Of a stretch of DNA of 64,000 nt, positions 46,422 through 54,485 are shown one piece after another. Below the pieces are notes generated by a model that searched no databases, was not told the DNA's origin, and worked only from the letters and a program-made list of their open reading frames with translations. Both the position numbers and the translations under genes were made by a program. The stretch covers positions 1 to 64,000 of the forward strand of contig PGZO01000008.1 in NCBI GenBank assembly GCA_002841375.1, read 5' to 3'. This stretch comes from Firmicutes bacterium HGW-Firmicutes-7. Lineage in GTDB: Bacteria > Bacillota > Clostridia > Lachnospirales > Vallitaleaceae. The first letter of the stretch is position 1. Every line of letters starts with the position of its first letter.

Positions 46422-46585
46422 GGGGTTTTAGCTTGGGTTTGGCACCGTGGCAGCCTACCTGGGGTTCGTTACGCCAACCATTGTACGTCCATGTACAAAT
46501 GGTTGGCGCTCACATCCATGTTCACTGCTCCACGAACCCCAGGTAAACTGCTTATAAGTATACCTAATTTTTACGCTAAAACCCC
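46422..46585. repeat. 164-bp nested inverted repeat (large cruciform/hairpin)
   Basis: Three stacked perfect arms: GGGGTTTTAGC/GCTAAAACCCC (46422-46432 with 46575-46585), TACCTGGGGTTCGT/ACGAACCCCAGGTA (46456-46469 with 46532-46545), and CGCCAACCATT/AATGGTTGGCG (46472-46482 with 46498-46508). The last continues in GTAC/GTAC around a 6-nt loop. No gene inside. It lies 55 bp upstream of the uvrBA SOS promoter. It could be a MITE-like element or a structured RNA. Confidence 0.85.
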
Positions 46586-46723
46586 TCTGTACTGTAATAG
46601 TTCATCAAAACCTATAGACTCTTCAGTGGAAAGCATGATGTATTATTGTGGAGATTGTAGTACCTTAACCATTCTTATTCGTTAATCATCACTATGCCTT
46701 ACTATTCTTATAATTTAATTATC

Positions 46724-47095
46724 CTTATACTTCAATCAATCTTATTCTTCAATCTGTCTTATATTTTCAATCTGTCTTATATTGTCAATCTGTCTTATGC
46801 TTTCAATGTGTCTTATATTTTCAATCTGTCTTATGCTTTCACCCTGTCTTATGCTTTCACTCTGTCTTATGCTTTCACTCTGTCTTATGCTTTCACCCTG
46901 TCTTATGCTTTCACTCTGTCTTATGCTTTCACTCTGTCTTATGCTTTCACTCTATCTTATGCTTTCACTCTGTCTTATGCTTTCACTCTGTCTTATGCTT
47001 TCACTCTATCTTATGCTTTCACTCTATCTTATGCTTTCACTCTATCTTATGCTTTCACTCTATCTTATGCTTCCACTCTGTCTTCCTCATTAATC
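46724..47095. repeat. 18-bp minisatellite, about 20 units
   Basis: Unit CTTATGCTTTCACTCTGT. Eighteen consecutive units keep exact 18-bp spacing from 46758 to 47081. They are flanked by two degenerate 17-bp units (46724, 46741) and a broken unit (47082). Variants cluster: the first five carry ATATTTTCAA-type changes, and the later ones alternate CTCTGT, CCCTGT and CTCTAT. Since 18 is divisible by 3, open frames persist, but without a start site. Confidence 0.95.
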
Positions 47096-47262
47096 ATTCT
47101 TATACCTTAACTCTTCTACTAGATTTAATATTGTTTATCTATTGACAAAATATTCAAGTATTGGTTTAAGTTTTATATCAGCTCATTCTAGGAATTATAA
47201 AAAATAATGCGCATGAAGTTTGTTCGTTGCAGAGAAAAAAAGGCTCTACTATGTAGTAGAGG

Positions 47263-47370
47263 CAAATGGGTTATACTATGTGTTTGTTAGTGGAGCAGGA
47301 TGCGGAACGGCGTGACTTACCCGCACGGACGCGGGTCGGAACGAAAAAAACACATAGTATAACCTATTTG
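47263..47370. repeat. 108-bp GC-rich element with 23-bp inverted ends
   Basis: CAAATGGGTTATACTATGTGTTT (47263-47285) pairs with the right arm ending at 47370, with one G-T pair. The 60-bp interior is GC-rich and contains CCCGC-ACGGAC-GCGGG (47320-47335). It is preceded by the hairpin CTCTACTA-TG-TAGTAGAG (47244-47261). No coding potential. It resembles a non-autonomous mobile element or a structured RNA. Confidence 0.8.
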
Positions 47371-47377
47371 CCGACAA

Positions 47378-47560
47378 CCAATGCGTATATAAATAGCCTT
47401 TTTATCGACAATCTACCACATATTTTCTTATCGCCCTTTTATCAACAACCAATGCGTATAATAAATAGCCTTTTTATCGACAATCTACCACCCACTTTCT
47501 TATCTCCCTTTTATCAACAACCGATGCGTATAATAAGCAACCTTTTTATCACCAATCGAT
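47378..47560. repeat. 71-72-bp tandem repeat, 2.5 copies
   Basis: Units start at 47378, 47449 and 47521. Each begins CCAATGCGTATA (CCGATGCGTATA in the last), then AATAGCCTTTTTATCGACAA, a CTACCAC block, and TTTCTTATC-CCCTTTTATCA. The third copy stops after about 40 bp. No gene. Confidence 0.85.
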
Positions 47561-47569
47561 CTAATATAA

Positions 47570-47593
47570 GAAGGCTCCCAATCGAGAGCCTTC
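47570..47593 (-). terminator. Terminator of the PDZ membrane protein gene
   Basis: GAAGGCTC (47570-47577) pairs with GAGCCTTC (47586-47593), 8-nt loop. The minus strand continues TTATATT, a weak T tract. It lies 15 bp after the stop. Confidence 0.65.
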
Positions 47594-47607
47594 GCATATT
47601 GACAAAT

Positions 47608-48867
47608 CTACTTTTTAATTTTATGTCTAATCAAGTCGAGCACCCCAACTTTTTTCAGGCTTTCATATTTAAATAATATTCTCGGTGTTTCGGGCAATAT
47701 TTTGATACCAAGACTATCTAGGCCTGCTGGATACGCCTTAATTTCATGGGTTCTTAACTCTTGGTTCAGATTTTCTGTTTCAATCCACATAAAAGTCCAT
47801 TTATTATCCATTAATTCTTTAAAGTGTTGTGTATTAATAACTTCTAAATCATTAATTTTTTTTATTATTTGACCTTTCTTCATACCTACTTTTTCTGCAA
47901 TACCACCTTGAATCACATGCATAATTCTGATTCCTCGGTCTGGTAATGTATAGATTGGTTTATTTCGTTTTTCATATCTTTGTTCAAGAAGCATAATCGC
48001 CTCATGAAGGACTGCCATTAAAACAAGGCCAATTACCATCAGTACCCAATTTTCTTTTGCTAATACTGCAATGGAAATAATGAGCATACTATATAAAAAT
48101 AACATAATGCCTGTTTTTTTAGCTCTTTTTTCTGGTTGTTCTGAAAAAGTTACTGTGCTATAACCGAGAATTCCTACAAAGGGCATTAATCCAAAATATA
48201 ATGTATTTAGCATTAATTGAGAAGGCTTAAGTAGTGGCCACCAATCTGGCATTTGAATTACATTACCTGATGCTTCTCCGGCTGTTGCAAACAATATCGC
48301 TAGCGGTATTGGCCAATACTTTTGAAGGATGTGCCCTTGTATAATTTTGCCTTCCTTTTTGCAAATAATCGGCATGCAATCATGGGCTCCAACAAAGTAT
48401 ATTAACAAACTTTCCATTAAATGAAGAACACCAACCAAAGCAATCAACCCTGCTACATTAATATCTACGTTAGGTAAAACAATACCGAACATAGTTTGAC
48501 CATTAAGTATTAGGGCTAACAGGCCCATTACTGCTGCCGAATAGGATATGCATATATACCTAACTTGAATTAAAGATAACACTAAAGATATAGGCAACAA
48601 ATAAATAATATAAACTGTCGAATTAATAGGTAAGCCCGTAAGTATAATCATTAAGCTCCCAATGATTCCTACTAATATGCCTTGAAGCATTGATTCAACG
48701 AGTGAACCTATTGGAGATTTTGCATCTTCAACATTATAAATATTTGTACTATAGATTTTTTTAATTAGAAAATATACCGTCCAAACTACTATCAAAAACC
48801 AATAATTATAAACTGATTTAGAAATGGCAATCAGCGTAATATGAATAATCTCTAATAATTGATTCAT
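47608..48867 (-). CDS. Polytopic membrane protein with C-terminal PDZ domain (MinJ-like)
   Basis: A 419-residue protein with roughly eight membrane helices (residues 15 to about 300). A cytosolic or peripheral PDZ domain follows (about 320-395: GIRIMHVIQGGIAEKVGMKKGQIIKKINDLEV). No protease motif (HExxH) is present. In Bacillus subtilis, MinJ has the same helices-plus-PDZ layout and lies beside ctpB-ftsX-ftsE; it bridges DivIVA and MinD in division-site selection. Gene order here matches, so a MinJ-like role is proposed, though sequence identity cannot be judged. The ATG at 48867 lies 8 nt after GGGGG, better than the GTG at 48882. Confidence 0.8.
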   Translation of the reverse strand: MNQLLEIIHITLIAISKSVYNYWFLIVVWTVYFLIKKIYSTNIYNVEDAKSPIGSLVESMLQGILVGIIGSLMIILTGLPINSTVYIIYLLPISLVLSLIQVRYICISYSAAVMGLLALILNGQTMFGIVLPNVDINVAGLIALVGVLHLMESLLIYFVGAHDCMPIICKKEGKIIQGHILQKYWPIPLAILFATAGEASGNVIQMPDWWPLLKPSQLMLNTLYFGLMPFVGILGYSTVTFSEQPEKRAKKTGIMLFLYSMLIISIAVLAKENWVLMVIGLVLMAVLHEAIMLLEQRYEKRNKPIYTLPDRGIRIMHVIQGGIAEKVGMKKGQIIKKINDLEVINTQHFKELMDNKWTFMWIETENLNQELRTHEIKAYPAGLDSLGIKILPETPRILFKYESLKKVGVLDLIRHKIKK

Positions 48868-48913
48868 AAACTTTTCCCCCACTATATTTAAATTACAACT
48901 TGCAACTCAAATA

Positions 48914-50110
48914 CTATTTATATAATTCTTTCATTACCTCAATTGCTTTAATGAGTTGCGTATCCTGATCTCTATCTACTTTGAATTGATTTTTTAATTC
49001 TTCAGGTAATTGCACTTCAACATCAGGCACAATACCTATTTTATGAATATAATTTCCTGATGGTGTAAAATATTTAGCAATAGTAACCTTAATCGCTGAG
49101 CCGTCCTCTAGTTGATACGATCCTTGTACTAACCCTTTTCCAAAAGTTTTTTCACCAACTATTGTTCCTACTTCATGATCTTTAATGGCACCTGCTAAAA
49201 TCTCTGAAGCACTTGCGCTATATTCATTTACAAGAACAACAAGTGGCTTATTAAATTGATGTTTTTCATCAGAAAAAATCTCTTCTCTCTTACCATCTTT
49301 GTCTTCAGTATATACGATAAGTCCTTCCTTCAACAATTCATCTGCGATTTGAGCCACAATATAAACAAGCCCACCTGGATTATTCCTTAAGTCGATAATC
49401 ATGCCTTCTTGCCCTTGTTTCTCTAAACTTTTAAGAGCCTCCATAAATTGATCATAAGTAACTTCTTGAAAACCACTTATGTTCAGATATCCAATATTTC
49501 CTTCTAACATCTCATATGTTACTGTTTCCATATTTATAACATCTCTTACTATACTTACATCTAAGATTTTATCATCTTTTTTCCTATAAACAGATAAAAC
49601 CACAGAAGATCCTTTTGGCCCTTTAATTAACTTAACTGCCTCTTCCAAGGTCATACCAGATATATCTAACCCATCCACTTTCAAAATACGGTCTCCTTGA
49701 CGAACGCCAGCCTTTTCACCAGGTGATCCTGCAAAAGGTGAAAGTACTTCAATATCTTCTCCATTTTCTCCGAAAGTTACGACAACACCTATTCCTTCAT
49801 AGGAACCAGCCGAATCCTCTAAAAACAGATCAAATTGTTCTTTTGAAAAATAACTCGTATATGGATCTCCAATTCCACTTACATACCCTTTATAAGCTGC
49901 TTCTAGTAACGTATCTTCATCAAAATCTTCATAATACTTTGAGTCTAACACCTTATCAATATCCGCTAGCTTTTCTAATAAGCTATCATATTCTTTATCT
50001 GCTGCATCAAGCATCTCTGGTACATAGTTGTTGATTTTCAAAACACCAATAATAACAACACATACTAAAACGCCTGTAATAATACCAAGTAAATAGTCTC
50101 TTTTGTTCAT
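48914..50110 (-). CDS. ctpB: S41 carboxy-terminal processing protease (CtpB-like)
   Basis: Secreted or membrane-anchored PDZ protease. The 398-residue product has an N-terminal membrane anchor (about 7-27, GIITGVLVCVVIIGVL) and a PDZ domain (about 100-175: VVTFGENGEDIEVLSPFAGSP, RQGDRILKVDGLDISGM). The S41 core has the catalytic serine in NEYSASASEILAGA (about 300) and lysine in GEKTFGKGLVQGS. In Bacillus, CtpB cleaves SpoIVFA and thereby times sigma-K activation during sporulation; here it sits with division genes as in that genome. GAGG precedes the ATG, and an extended -10 promoter lies upstream. Confidence 0.93.
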   Translation of the reverse strand: MNKRDYLLGIITGVLVCVVIIGVLKINNYVPEMLDAADKEYDSLLEKLADIDKVLDSKYYEDFDEDTLLEAAYKGYVSGIGDPYTSYFSKEQFDLFLEDSAGSYEGIGVVVTFGENGEDIEVLSPFAGSPGEKAGVRQGDRILKVDGLDISGMTLEEAVKLIKGPKGSSVVLSVYRKKDDKILDVSIVRDVINMETVTYEMLEGNIGYLNISGFQEVTYDQFMEALKSLEKQGQEGMIIDLRNNPGGLVYIVAQIADELLKEGLIVYTEDKDGKREEIFSDEKHQFNKPLVVLVNEYSASASEILAGAIKDHEVGTIVGEKTFGKGLVQGSYQLEDGSAIKVTIAKYFTPSGNYIHKIGIVPDVEVQLPEELKNQFKVDRDQDTQLIKAIEVMKELYK

Positions 50111-50172
50111 TTAATTCTCCTCGCTTTGCCTAATGTATCAACCTTATATCATTTTATTTTTCTCGTTTTATT

Positions 50173-50181
50173 ATTATACCA
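50173..50181 (-). promoter_or_regulatory. Extended -10 promoter candidate for ctpB
   Basis: TGGTATAAT on the minus strand, 63 bp upstream of the ctpB ATG, without a clear -35. Confidence 0.5.
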
Positions 50182-50243
50182 TAGTATAGATAAATACTAG
50201 GTAAATAGGTGAATATATTCCATGAAAGGTTTCCCACTGGATT

Positions 50244-50278
50244 AAAAACAATCAACGTTTAACCTCGTTGATTGTTTT
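50244..50278 (-). terminator. Terminator of ftsE-ftsX-M23 unit
   Basis: AAAACAATCAACG (50245-50257) pairs perfectly with CGTTGATTGTTTT (50266-50278), 8-nt loop. The minus strand ends in a five-T run. Confidence 0.9.
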
Positions 50279-50299
50279 GTAATAATTATGTAAAAGCTT

Positions 50300-51430
50300 C
50301 TATTCAAAATAATCTAAAGGGTTGACCCACTTACCGCCAACTTGAACCCCAAAATGCAGGTGGTTTCCCGTTGACCAGCCAGTACTACCAATTTTAGCAA
50401 TAACTTGTCCTCTAGCGACTGCATCTCCATTACTCACTAAAAGTTTCGAGTTATGTGCATATAATGTTGCATATCCACTACCATGGTCTATAACGATTAC
50501 ATTTCCATAAGAATTACTCCATCTTGAGTCAATTACTATTCCACTTGCAGCCGCAGTAACATTTGTCCCGTAAGGGGCTGGTATGTCAAGTCCCGTATGG
50601 TTTTCAACATATCCATATATTGGATGTATTCTTGACGCAAAGTAAGATGATATGTAATAATGTCCTGCTACTGGCCAATTAAACTCGCCACCAGCATATT
50701 TCAGATTACTTGAATTAAGTTTTTGAATGATAAGTTGGTCAAGTTCTGCTTCTGCCTTTTTCCACTCGTTAAGTTGTTCTAATAGCAACTCCTTATCATT
50801 CTCAATCGTTTTCATTAGTTTGTTTTGTTCTGCCACCAATCCTTCAAGTGAACGCTTATGTATATCTGCTTCTGCCTTTAAGTGCTCTAGTTCTGCATGC
50901 TCAGTAACTAGTTTTGCTTTTGCTGTTTGAATCTCAAGTTCAATTTGCGCAAGCTTTTCGAACATCTGATCATCATATTTAACGATTCCATTTAAATATT
51001 CTAAATTCGTAAAAAAGTCTGTTATATTTTTTGATTCAATTAATACATCTATATATCCAGAATCACCATATTCATACATTACTCTTATACGTTCTATAGC
51101 TTGTGCCTTGTACTTTTCCTGATCTAAAATAGCTTGTTCAAGCTTTATTTGTTGTTCATCAATTTCTTCTTGCTTAGTAATTAATTGAAGCTCATATCCC
51201 TCAATAACCAATGATGCTTGCCGTAGTTCAGCATTGATTTGATCAAGCTCTTCATTTAGTTCCTTTAGAGATGCCTTTTTGCTTTCAAGTGCTGCAGTAC
51301 CCTCTTTAATATTTTCTTCAATATTCCCTTTTTTATCTTTTAATTCATCTAAGGTAGTTGCAAACATATTAACTGTTAGTAAGATACAAACTAATAAGAG
51401 CGCAGTTGTGTGTTTAATAAATTGTTTCAT
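50300..51430 (-). CDS. Coiled-coil M23 peptidase (EnvC/NlpD-like murein hydrolase factor)
   Basis: Secreted cell-wall hydrolase or activator. The 376-residue product has a signal peptide (about 1-25), a long coiled coil (about 27-245) and a C-terminal LytM/M23 domain. Zinc-ligand motifs are intact: HTGLDIPAPYG (H-x3-D) and HLHFG (H-x-H). Active metal binding is therefore expected, unlike degenerate EnvC. Position directly after ftsX supports activation by FtsEX through the coiled coil, as for CwlO in Bacillus and PcsB/RipC elsewhere. The ATG at 51430 has GGAGG upstream; the longer start overlaps that site. Confidence 0.92.
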   Translation of the reverse strand: MKQFIKHTTALLLVCILLTVNMFATTLDELKDKKGNIEENIKEGTAALESKKASLKELNEELDQINAELRQASLVIEGYELQLITKQEEIDEQQIKLEQAILDQEKYKAQAIERIRVMYEYGDSGYIDVLIESKNITDFFTNLEYLNGIVKYDDQMFEKLAQIELEIQTAKAKLVTEHAELEHLKAEADIHKRSLEGLVAEQNKLMKTIENDKELLLEQLNEWKKAEAELDQLIIQKLNSSNLKYAGGEFNWPVAGHYYISSYFASRIHPIYGYVENHTGLDIPAPYGTNVTAAASGIVIDSRWSNSYGNVIVIDHGSGYATLYAHNSKLLVSNGDAVARGQVIAKIGSTGWSTGNHLHFGVQVGGKWVNPLDYFE

Positions 51431-51447
51431 ACTTACCTCCATTTTCC

Positions 51448-52356
51448 TTAAACTTTTAAATGCTTATGAATAGTTAACATACTTCCAACAATACCAATTC
51501 CGGCTCCAATTAATATAGATAAAGGAACAAGTCGTATAAATATATCTCCAACTGGCATAAACATCAAATAATCGTCTAACAAAATATATTTTTCCATTAT
51601 TCTAGATATAATATCTGAATAAAAATAATACACTATTCCCAAGGGTATTAGGGCGCCAACAAGACCAATTACAGCACCTTCAATAATAAATGGCCCTCTA
51701 ATAAATGTATCTGTAGCACCTACATATTTCATTATATTGATTTCTCGTTTTCTTAATTCAATCGTCAATCTTACGGTGTTAGAAATAAGGAACACAGAAA
51801 TAATAATTAAAATTGCTATAAGGGCAATGCTAAAATACTTTATTAAATCGCTTATGCTCTTTATAACATTCGTAACTTGACGATCTTCTCTAATATGGCT
51901 CACACCAGGGAGTGCATCAATAAATGTGACCAATACTTCTTGTTTATCAATATCGCCTAGAAACACTTGAAAGGATGCTGAATCCTTAAGAGGGTTTTCA
52001 TCTTCAAAGCCTGTTAATAACTGCTCTCTACCTTCAAAATATTCCTCTTTAAATCCTTCCCATGCTTCATCGGCACTAATATATGTGATCGAATATACTT
52101 CTTCGCGTTGTTCGATAATAGTATTTAACTCATCAATACGTTCTTGTGTAATACCTTCTTCAAAAAATACAGCTACACCAATATTATTTTGAATTTCACT
52201 TACCATAAAATCAACATTTGAGACAATAGAATAGAAAACACCAATAATCAAAATACAAGCACTAATTGTCCCGATGGAAGCGAGTGTCATAAGTCTATTT
52301 TTATACAAATTGATAATGCCTTGCTCAACACAATATCCAAAAGTTTTAATCTTCAT
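51448..52356 (-). CDS. ftsX: Cell-division ABC transporter permease FtsX
   Basis: Membrane partner of FtsE. Together they transmit ATP-driven signals to periplasmic murein hydrolases. The 302-residue product has a first membrane helix (about 20-45, TLASIGTISACILIIGVFYS). An extracellular loop follows (about 60-150, VAVFFEEGITQERIDELN). Three C-terminal helices are present (ALIAILIIISVFLISNTVRL, GAVIGLVGALIPLGIVYYF, LVPLSILIGAGIGIVGSML). The ATG at 52356 lies 9 nt after GGGGG, and the gene overlaps ftsE by 11 bp. Confidence 0.95.
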   Translation of the reverse strand: MKIKTFGYCVEQGIINLYKNRLMTLASIGTISACILIIGVFYSIVSNVDFMVSEIQNNIGVAVFFEEGITQERIDELNTIIEQREEVYSITYISADEAWEGFKEEYFEGREQLLTGFEDENPLKDSASFQVFLGDIDKQEVLVTFIDALPGVSHIREDRQVTNVIKSISDLIKYFSIALIAILIIISVFLISNTVRLTIELRKREINIMKYVGATDTFIRGPFIIEGAVIGLVGALIPLGIVYYFYSDIISRIMEKYILLDDYLMFMPVGDIFIRLVPLSILIGAGIGIVGSMLTIHKHLKV

Positions 52357-53032
52357 AGCCATAATCCCCCTTTTGAATATCTTTAGCAACAGTCCCACCT
52401 TTTATTGTAATAACTCTTTTTTTCATTGCATTAACTACTTCACGATTATGGGTTACAACAACTACCGTAGTACCTCTCAAGTTGATATCTAATAGCAACT
52501 TCATTATTTCCCAAGATGTTTTTGGATCCAAATTTCCTGTTGGCTCATCGCATAATAAAATCTGAGGATTGTTAATAATAGCTCTCGCAAGCGCAGCTCT
52601 TTGTTGTTCCCCGCCAGATAATTCGTGGGGATACCGATCAGATTTCTTGTTTAATCCGACCATTGATAGTACCATAGGTACTGCTCGTCTGATTTTCCTA
52701 GTAGCTGTCTCTGTAATTTTTAATGCAAATGCAACATTATTATATACTGTCATATTGCTAAGCAATCTAAAGTCTTGAAAAACAACGCCCATTTTTCTTC
52801 TTATTTTAGGCACCTTTTTATGTTTAACGTGGGTAACATCTTGTTCATCAATATATAGCTTACCTTCATTCGCGTCTAATTCCTTCATTAAAATCTTAAT
52901 TAAAGTTGTTTTCCCAGAGCCACTATTACCTACTATAAATACAAATTCACCCTTTTCTATTTCTAATGAAATGTTGTCTAAGGCTTTTACTCCATTGGGA
53001 TAAACTTTTGTAATGTTTTCAAACCGAATCAT
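52346..53032 (-). CDS. ftsE: Cell-division ATP-binding protein FtsE
   Basis: ABC ATPase of FtsEX. The 228-residue product has Walker A GNSGSGKTTLIKIL (about 36-49), signature LSGGEQQRAALARAI (about 139), Walker B ILLCDEPTGNLD and the switch histidine VVVVTHNREVV. The start MIRFENITKVYPNGVKALD is typical of FtsE. AGGAGG lies 6 nt before the ATG. First gene of ftsE-ftsX-M23. Confidence 0.96.
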   Translation of the reverse strand: MIRFENITKVYPNGVKALDNISLEIEKGEFVFIVGNSGSGKTTLIKILMKELDANEGKLYIDEQDVTHVKHKKVPKIRRKMGVVFQDFRLLSNMTVYNNVAFALKITETATRKIRRAVPMVLSMVGLNKKSDRYPHELSGGEQQRAALARAIINNPQILLCDEPTGNLDPKTSWEIMKLLLDINLRGTTVVVVTHNREVVNAMKKRVITIKGGTVAKDIQKGDYGYED

Positions 53033-53216
53033 TGCTTACCTCCTTATCCCATATTTTCAAGAAATGGCTAGGTACTTAAAAAGCTTCCCTTTTCACCAGT
53101 AACTAGGCATCTCAACTTTATAATCTTGTAAAACATGACAAAAAAACCTATTATTATACATGTCTCATACTATTTTACTACAGACACTGAAATAATTCTA
53201 TAGGTAATTAACGTTA

Positions 53217-54308
53217 TTAATAATCGGACTCAATCATATGTTTCATATATTTAACTACCATTAGTGCAATTTTAAAAGTTATTGCATCGTCAAATACTCT
53301 TAAATCTAATCCGGTATTTTTTTGAAGCTTATCTAATCTATAAACCAAGGTATTCCTATGAATATACAACTGTCTCGATGTCTCCGATACATTTAAACTA
53401 TTATCAAAAAACTTATTAATCGTTGTAAGTGTTTCTTCATCAAAATCATCAGGGGATTTTGTGCTAAAGATTTCAGAAATAAACATTTTACATAAAGGTA
53501 TGGGCAATTGGTAAATAAGTCTTCCAATTCCTAGGTTGTCGTATGCCATAACATGTTTTTCGACAAAGAAGATTTTTCCAACCTCCAGTGCCATTTTTGC
53601 TTCTTTAAATGAACGTGAAACATCCTTAATATCTTTTACAATGGTTCCTATAGCTATATAGACAGAACTGAGTGCCTCTGCATTTAACGTATCTAGTATG
53701 GCACTTGCCATTTTCTCCATGTCTTCAATTGTCTCAGAGTCTTTTAATTCCTTCACAAGAATAATATTCTTTTCGTCAACTGCTGTAATAAAATCCTTGG
53801 TTTTAGAAGGAAATATATTTCTAACTACCTCTAATGCATTTGTATCTTTTTCAATTTTTGTCTCAATAATTATTGCTACTCTTCTTACATCCATTTCTAT
53901 ATGCAATTTTTTTGCTCTGTTGTAAATATCAACAAGCAATAAATTATCAAGAAGTAAGTTTTTAACAAAGTTATCCTTGTCAAATCTTTCTTTATAGGCT
54001 ACCAACAGATTTTGAATTTGAAAAGATGCAATCTTTCCGATTTTATACACGTCCTCTGCTTCACCTTTAGCTGAAACAACATATTCTGCTGCATGGTCAT
54101 CATATACCTTAAAAAATTGGTAACCCTGAATAAGTTGACTTTCTGCTTGTGAAATAACAAAATCAGCAACAACGGTATTGTATTCATCTATTATTCCATC
54201 TTCTGTTGTAGCAATAATCTTTCCATCTAAATCCATTACACTTAATTCAATTCGTGTAATAGCTTTTAATCCGTCAATCGTATTTTGCAAAATTTGATTT
54301 GATATCAT
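53217..54308 (-). CDS. PucR/CdaR-type transcriptional regulator
   Basis: Predicted transcription factor of 363 residues. The N-terminal part resembles the sugar-diacid recognition domain (MISNQILQNTIDGLKAITRI, VMDLDGKIIATTEDG). The middle has a GGDEF-like degenerate fold. The C-terminal PucR helix-turn-helix is clear (FFDNSLNVSETSRQLYIHRNTLVYRLDKL, about 300-330). The ligand is unknown. It lies downstream of and co-oriented with an orphan sugar-ABC ATPase, suggesting control of carbohydrate uptake. AAGGAG lies 8 nt before the ATG. Confidence 0.88.
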   Translation of the reverse strand: MISNQILQNTIDGLKAITRIELSVMDLDGKIIATTEDGIIDEYNTVVADFVISQAESQLIQGYQFFKVYDDHAAEYVVSAKGEAEDVYKIGKIASFQIQNLLVAYKERFDKDNFVKNLLLDNLLLVDIYNRAKKLHIEMDVRRVAIIIETKIEKDTNALEVVRNIFPSKTKDFITAVDEKNIILVKELKDSETIEDMEKMASAILDTLNAEALSSVYIAIGTIVKDIKDVSRSFKEAKMALEVGKIFFVEKHVMAYDNLGIGRLIYQLPIPLCKMFISEIFSTKSPDDFDEETLTTINKFFDNSLNVSETSRQLYIHRNTLVYRLDKLQKNTGLDLRVFDDAITFKIALMVVKYMKHMIESDY

Positions 54309-54395
54309 ATTCTTAGCTCCTTTTCAAGTACTGTATAACTCTCTTTGTATACATTCTATACTCTATTTTCTATTTTATAACATATTGTGAAAAAT

Positions 54396-54431
54396 TAAAA
54401 GAGGAAATGCATAAATTTGTGCATTTCCTCT
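54396..54431 (-). terminator. Terminator of the orphan ABC ATPase gene
   Basis: AGAGGAAATGCA (54400-54411) pairs perfectly with TGCATTTCCTCT (54420-54431), 8-nt loop, followed on the minus strand by TTTTAATTTTT. Confidence 0.9.
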
Positions 54432-54485
54432 AAATATGGTTATATTACTGTTAAAAACATGTCCATAATATCGGGTTTATTGTAA

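Noticed and set aside
46724-47095. CRISPR array
   Set aside because: The repeats are contiguous 18-mers without unique spacers, and no cas genes are in the window.
46694-47110. 138-codon plus-strand reading frame (repeating Leu-Ser-Tyr-Ala-Phe-Thr) and an overlapping 103-codon frame
   Set aside because: They exist only because the minisatellite unit is 18 bp and has no stop codons. No ribosome-binding site precedes either start, and composition is not protein-like.
47263-47370. Insertion sequence
   Set aside because: Inverted ends exist but no transposase gene or clear target duplication is present.
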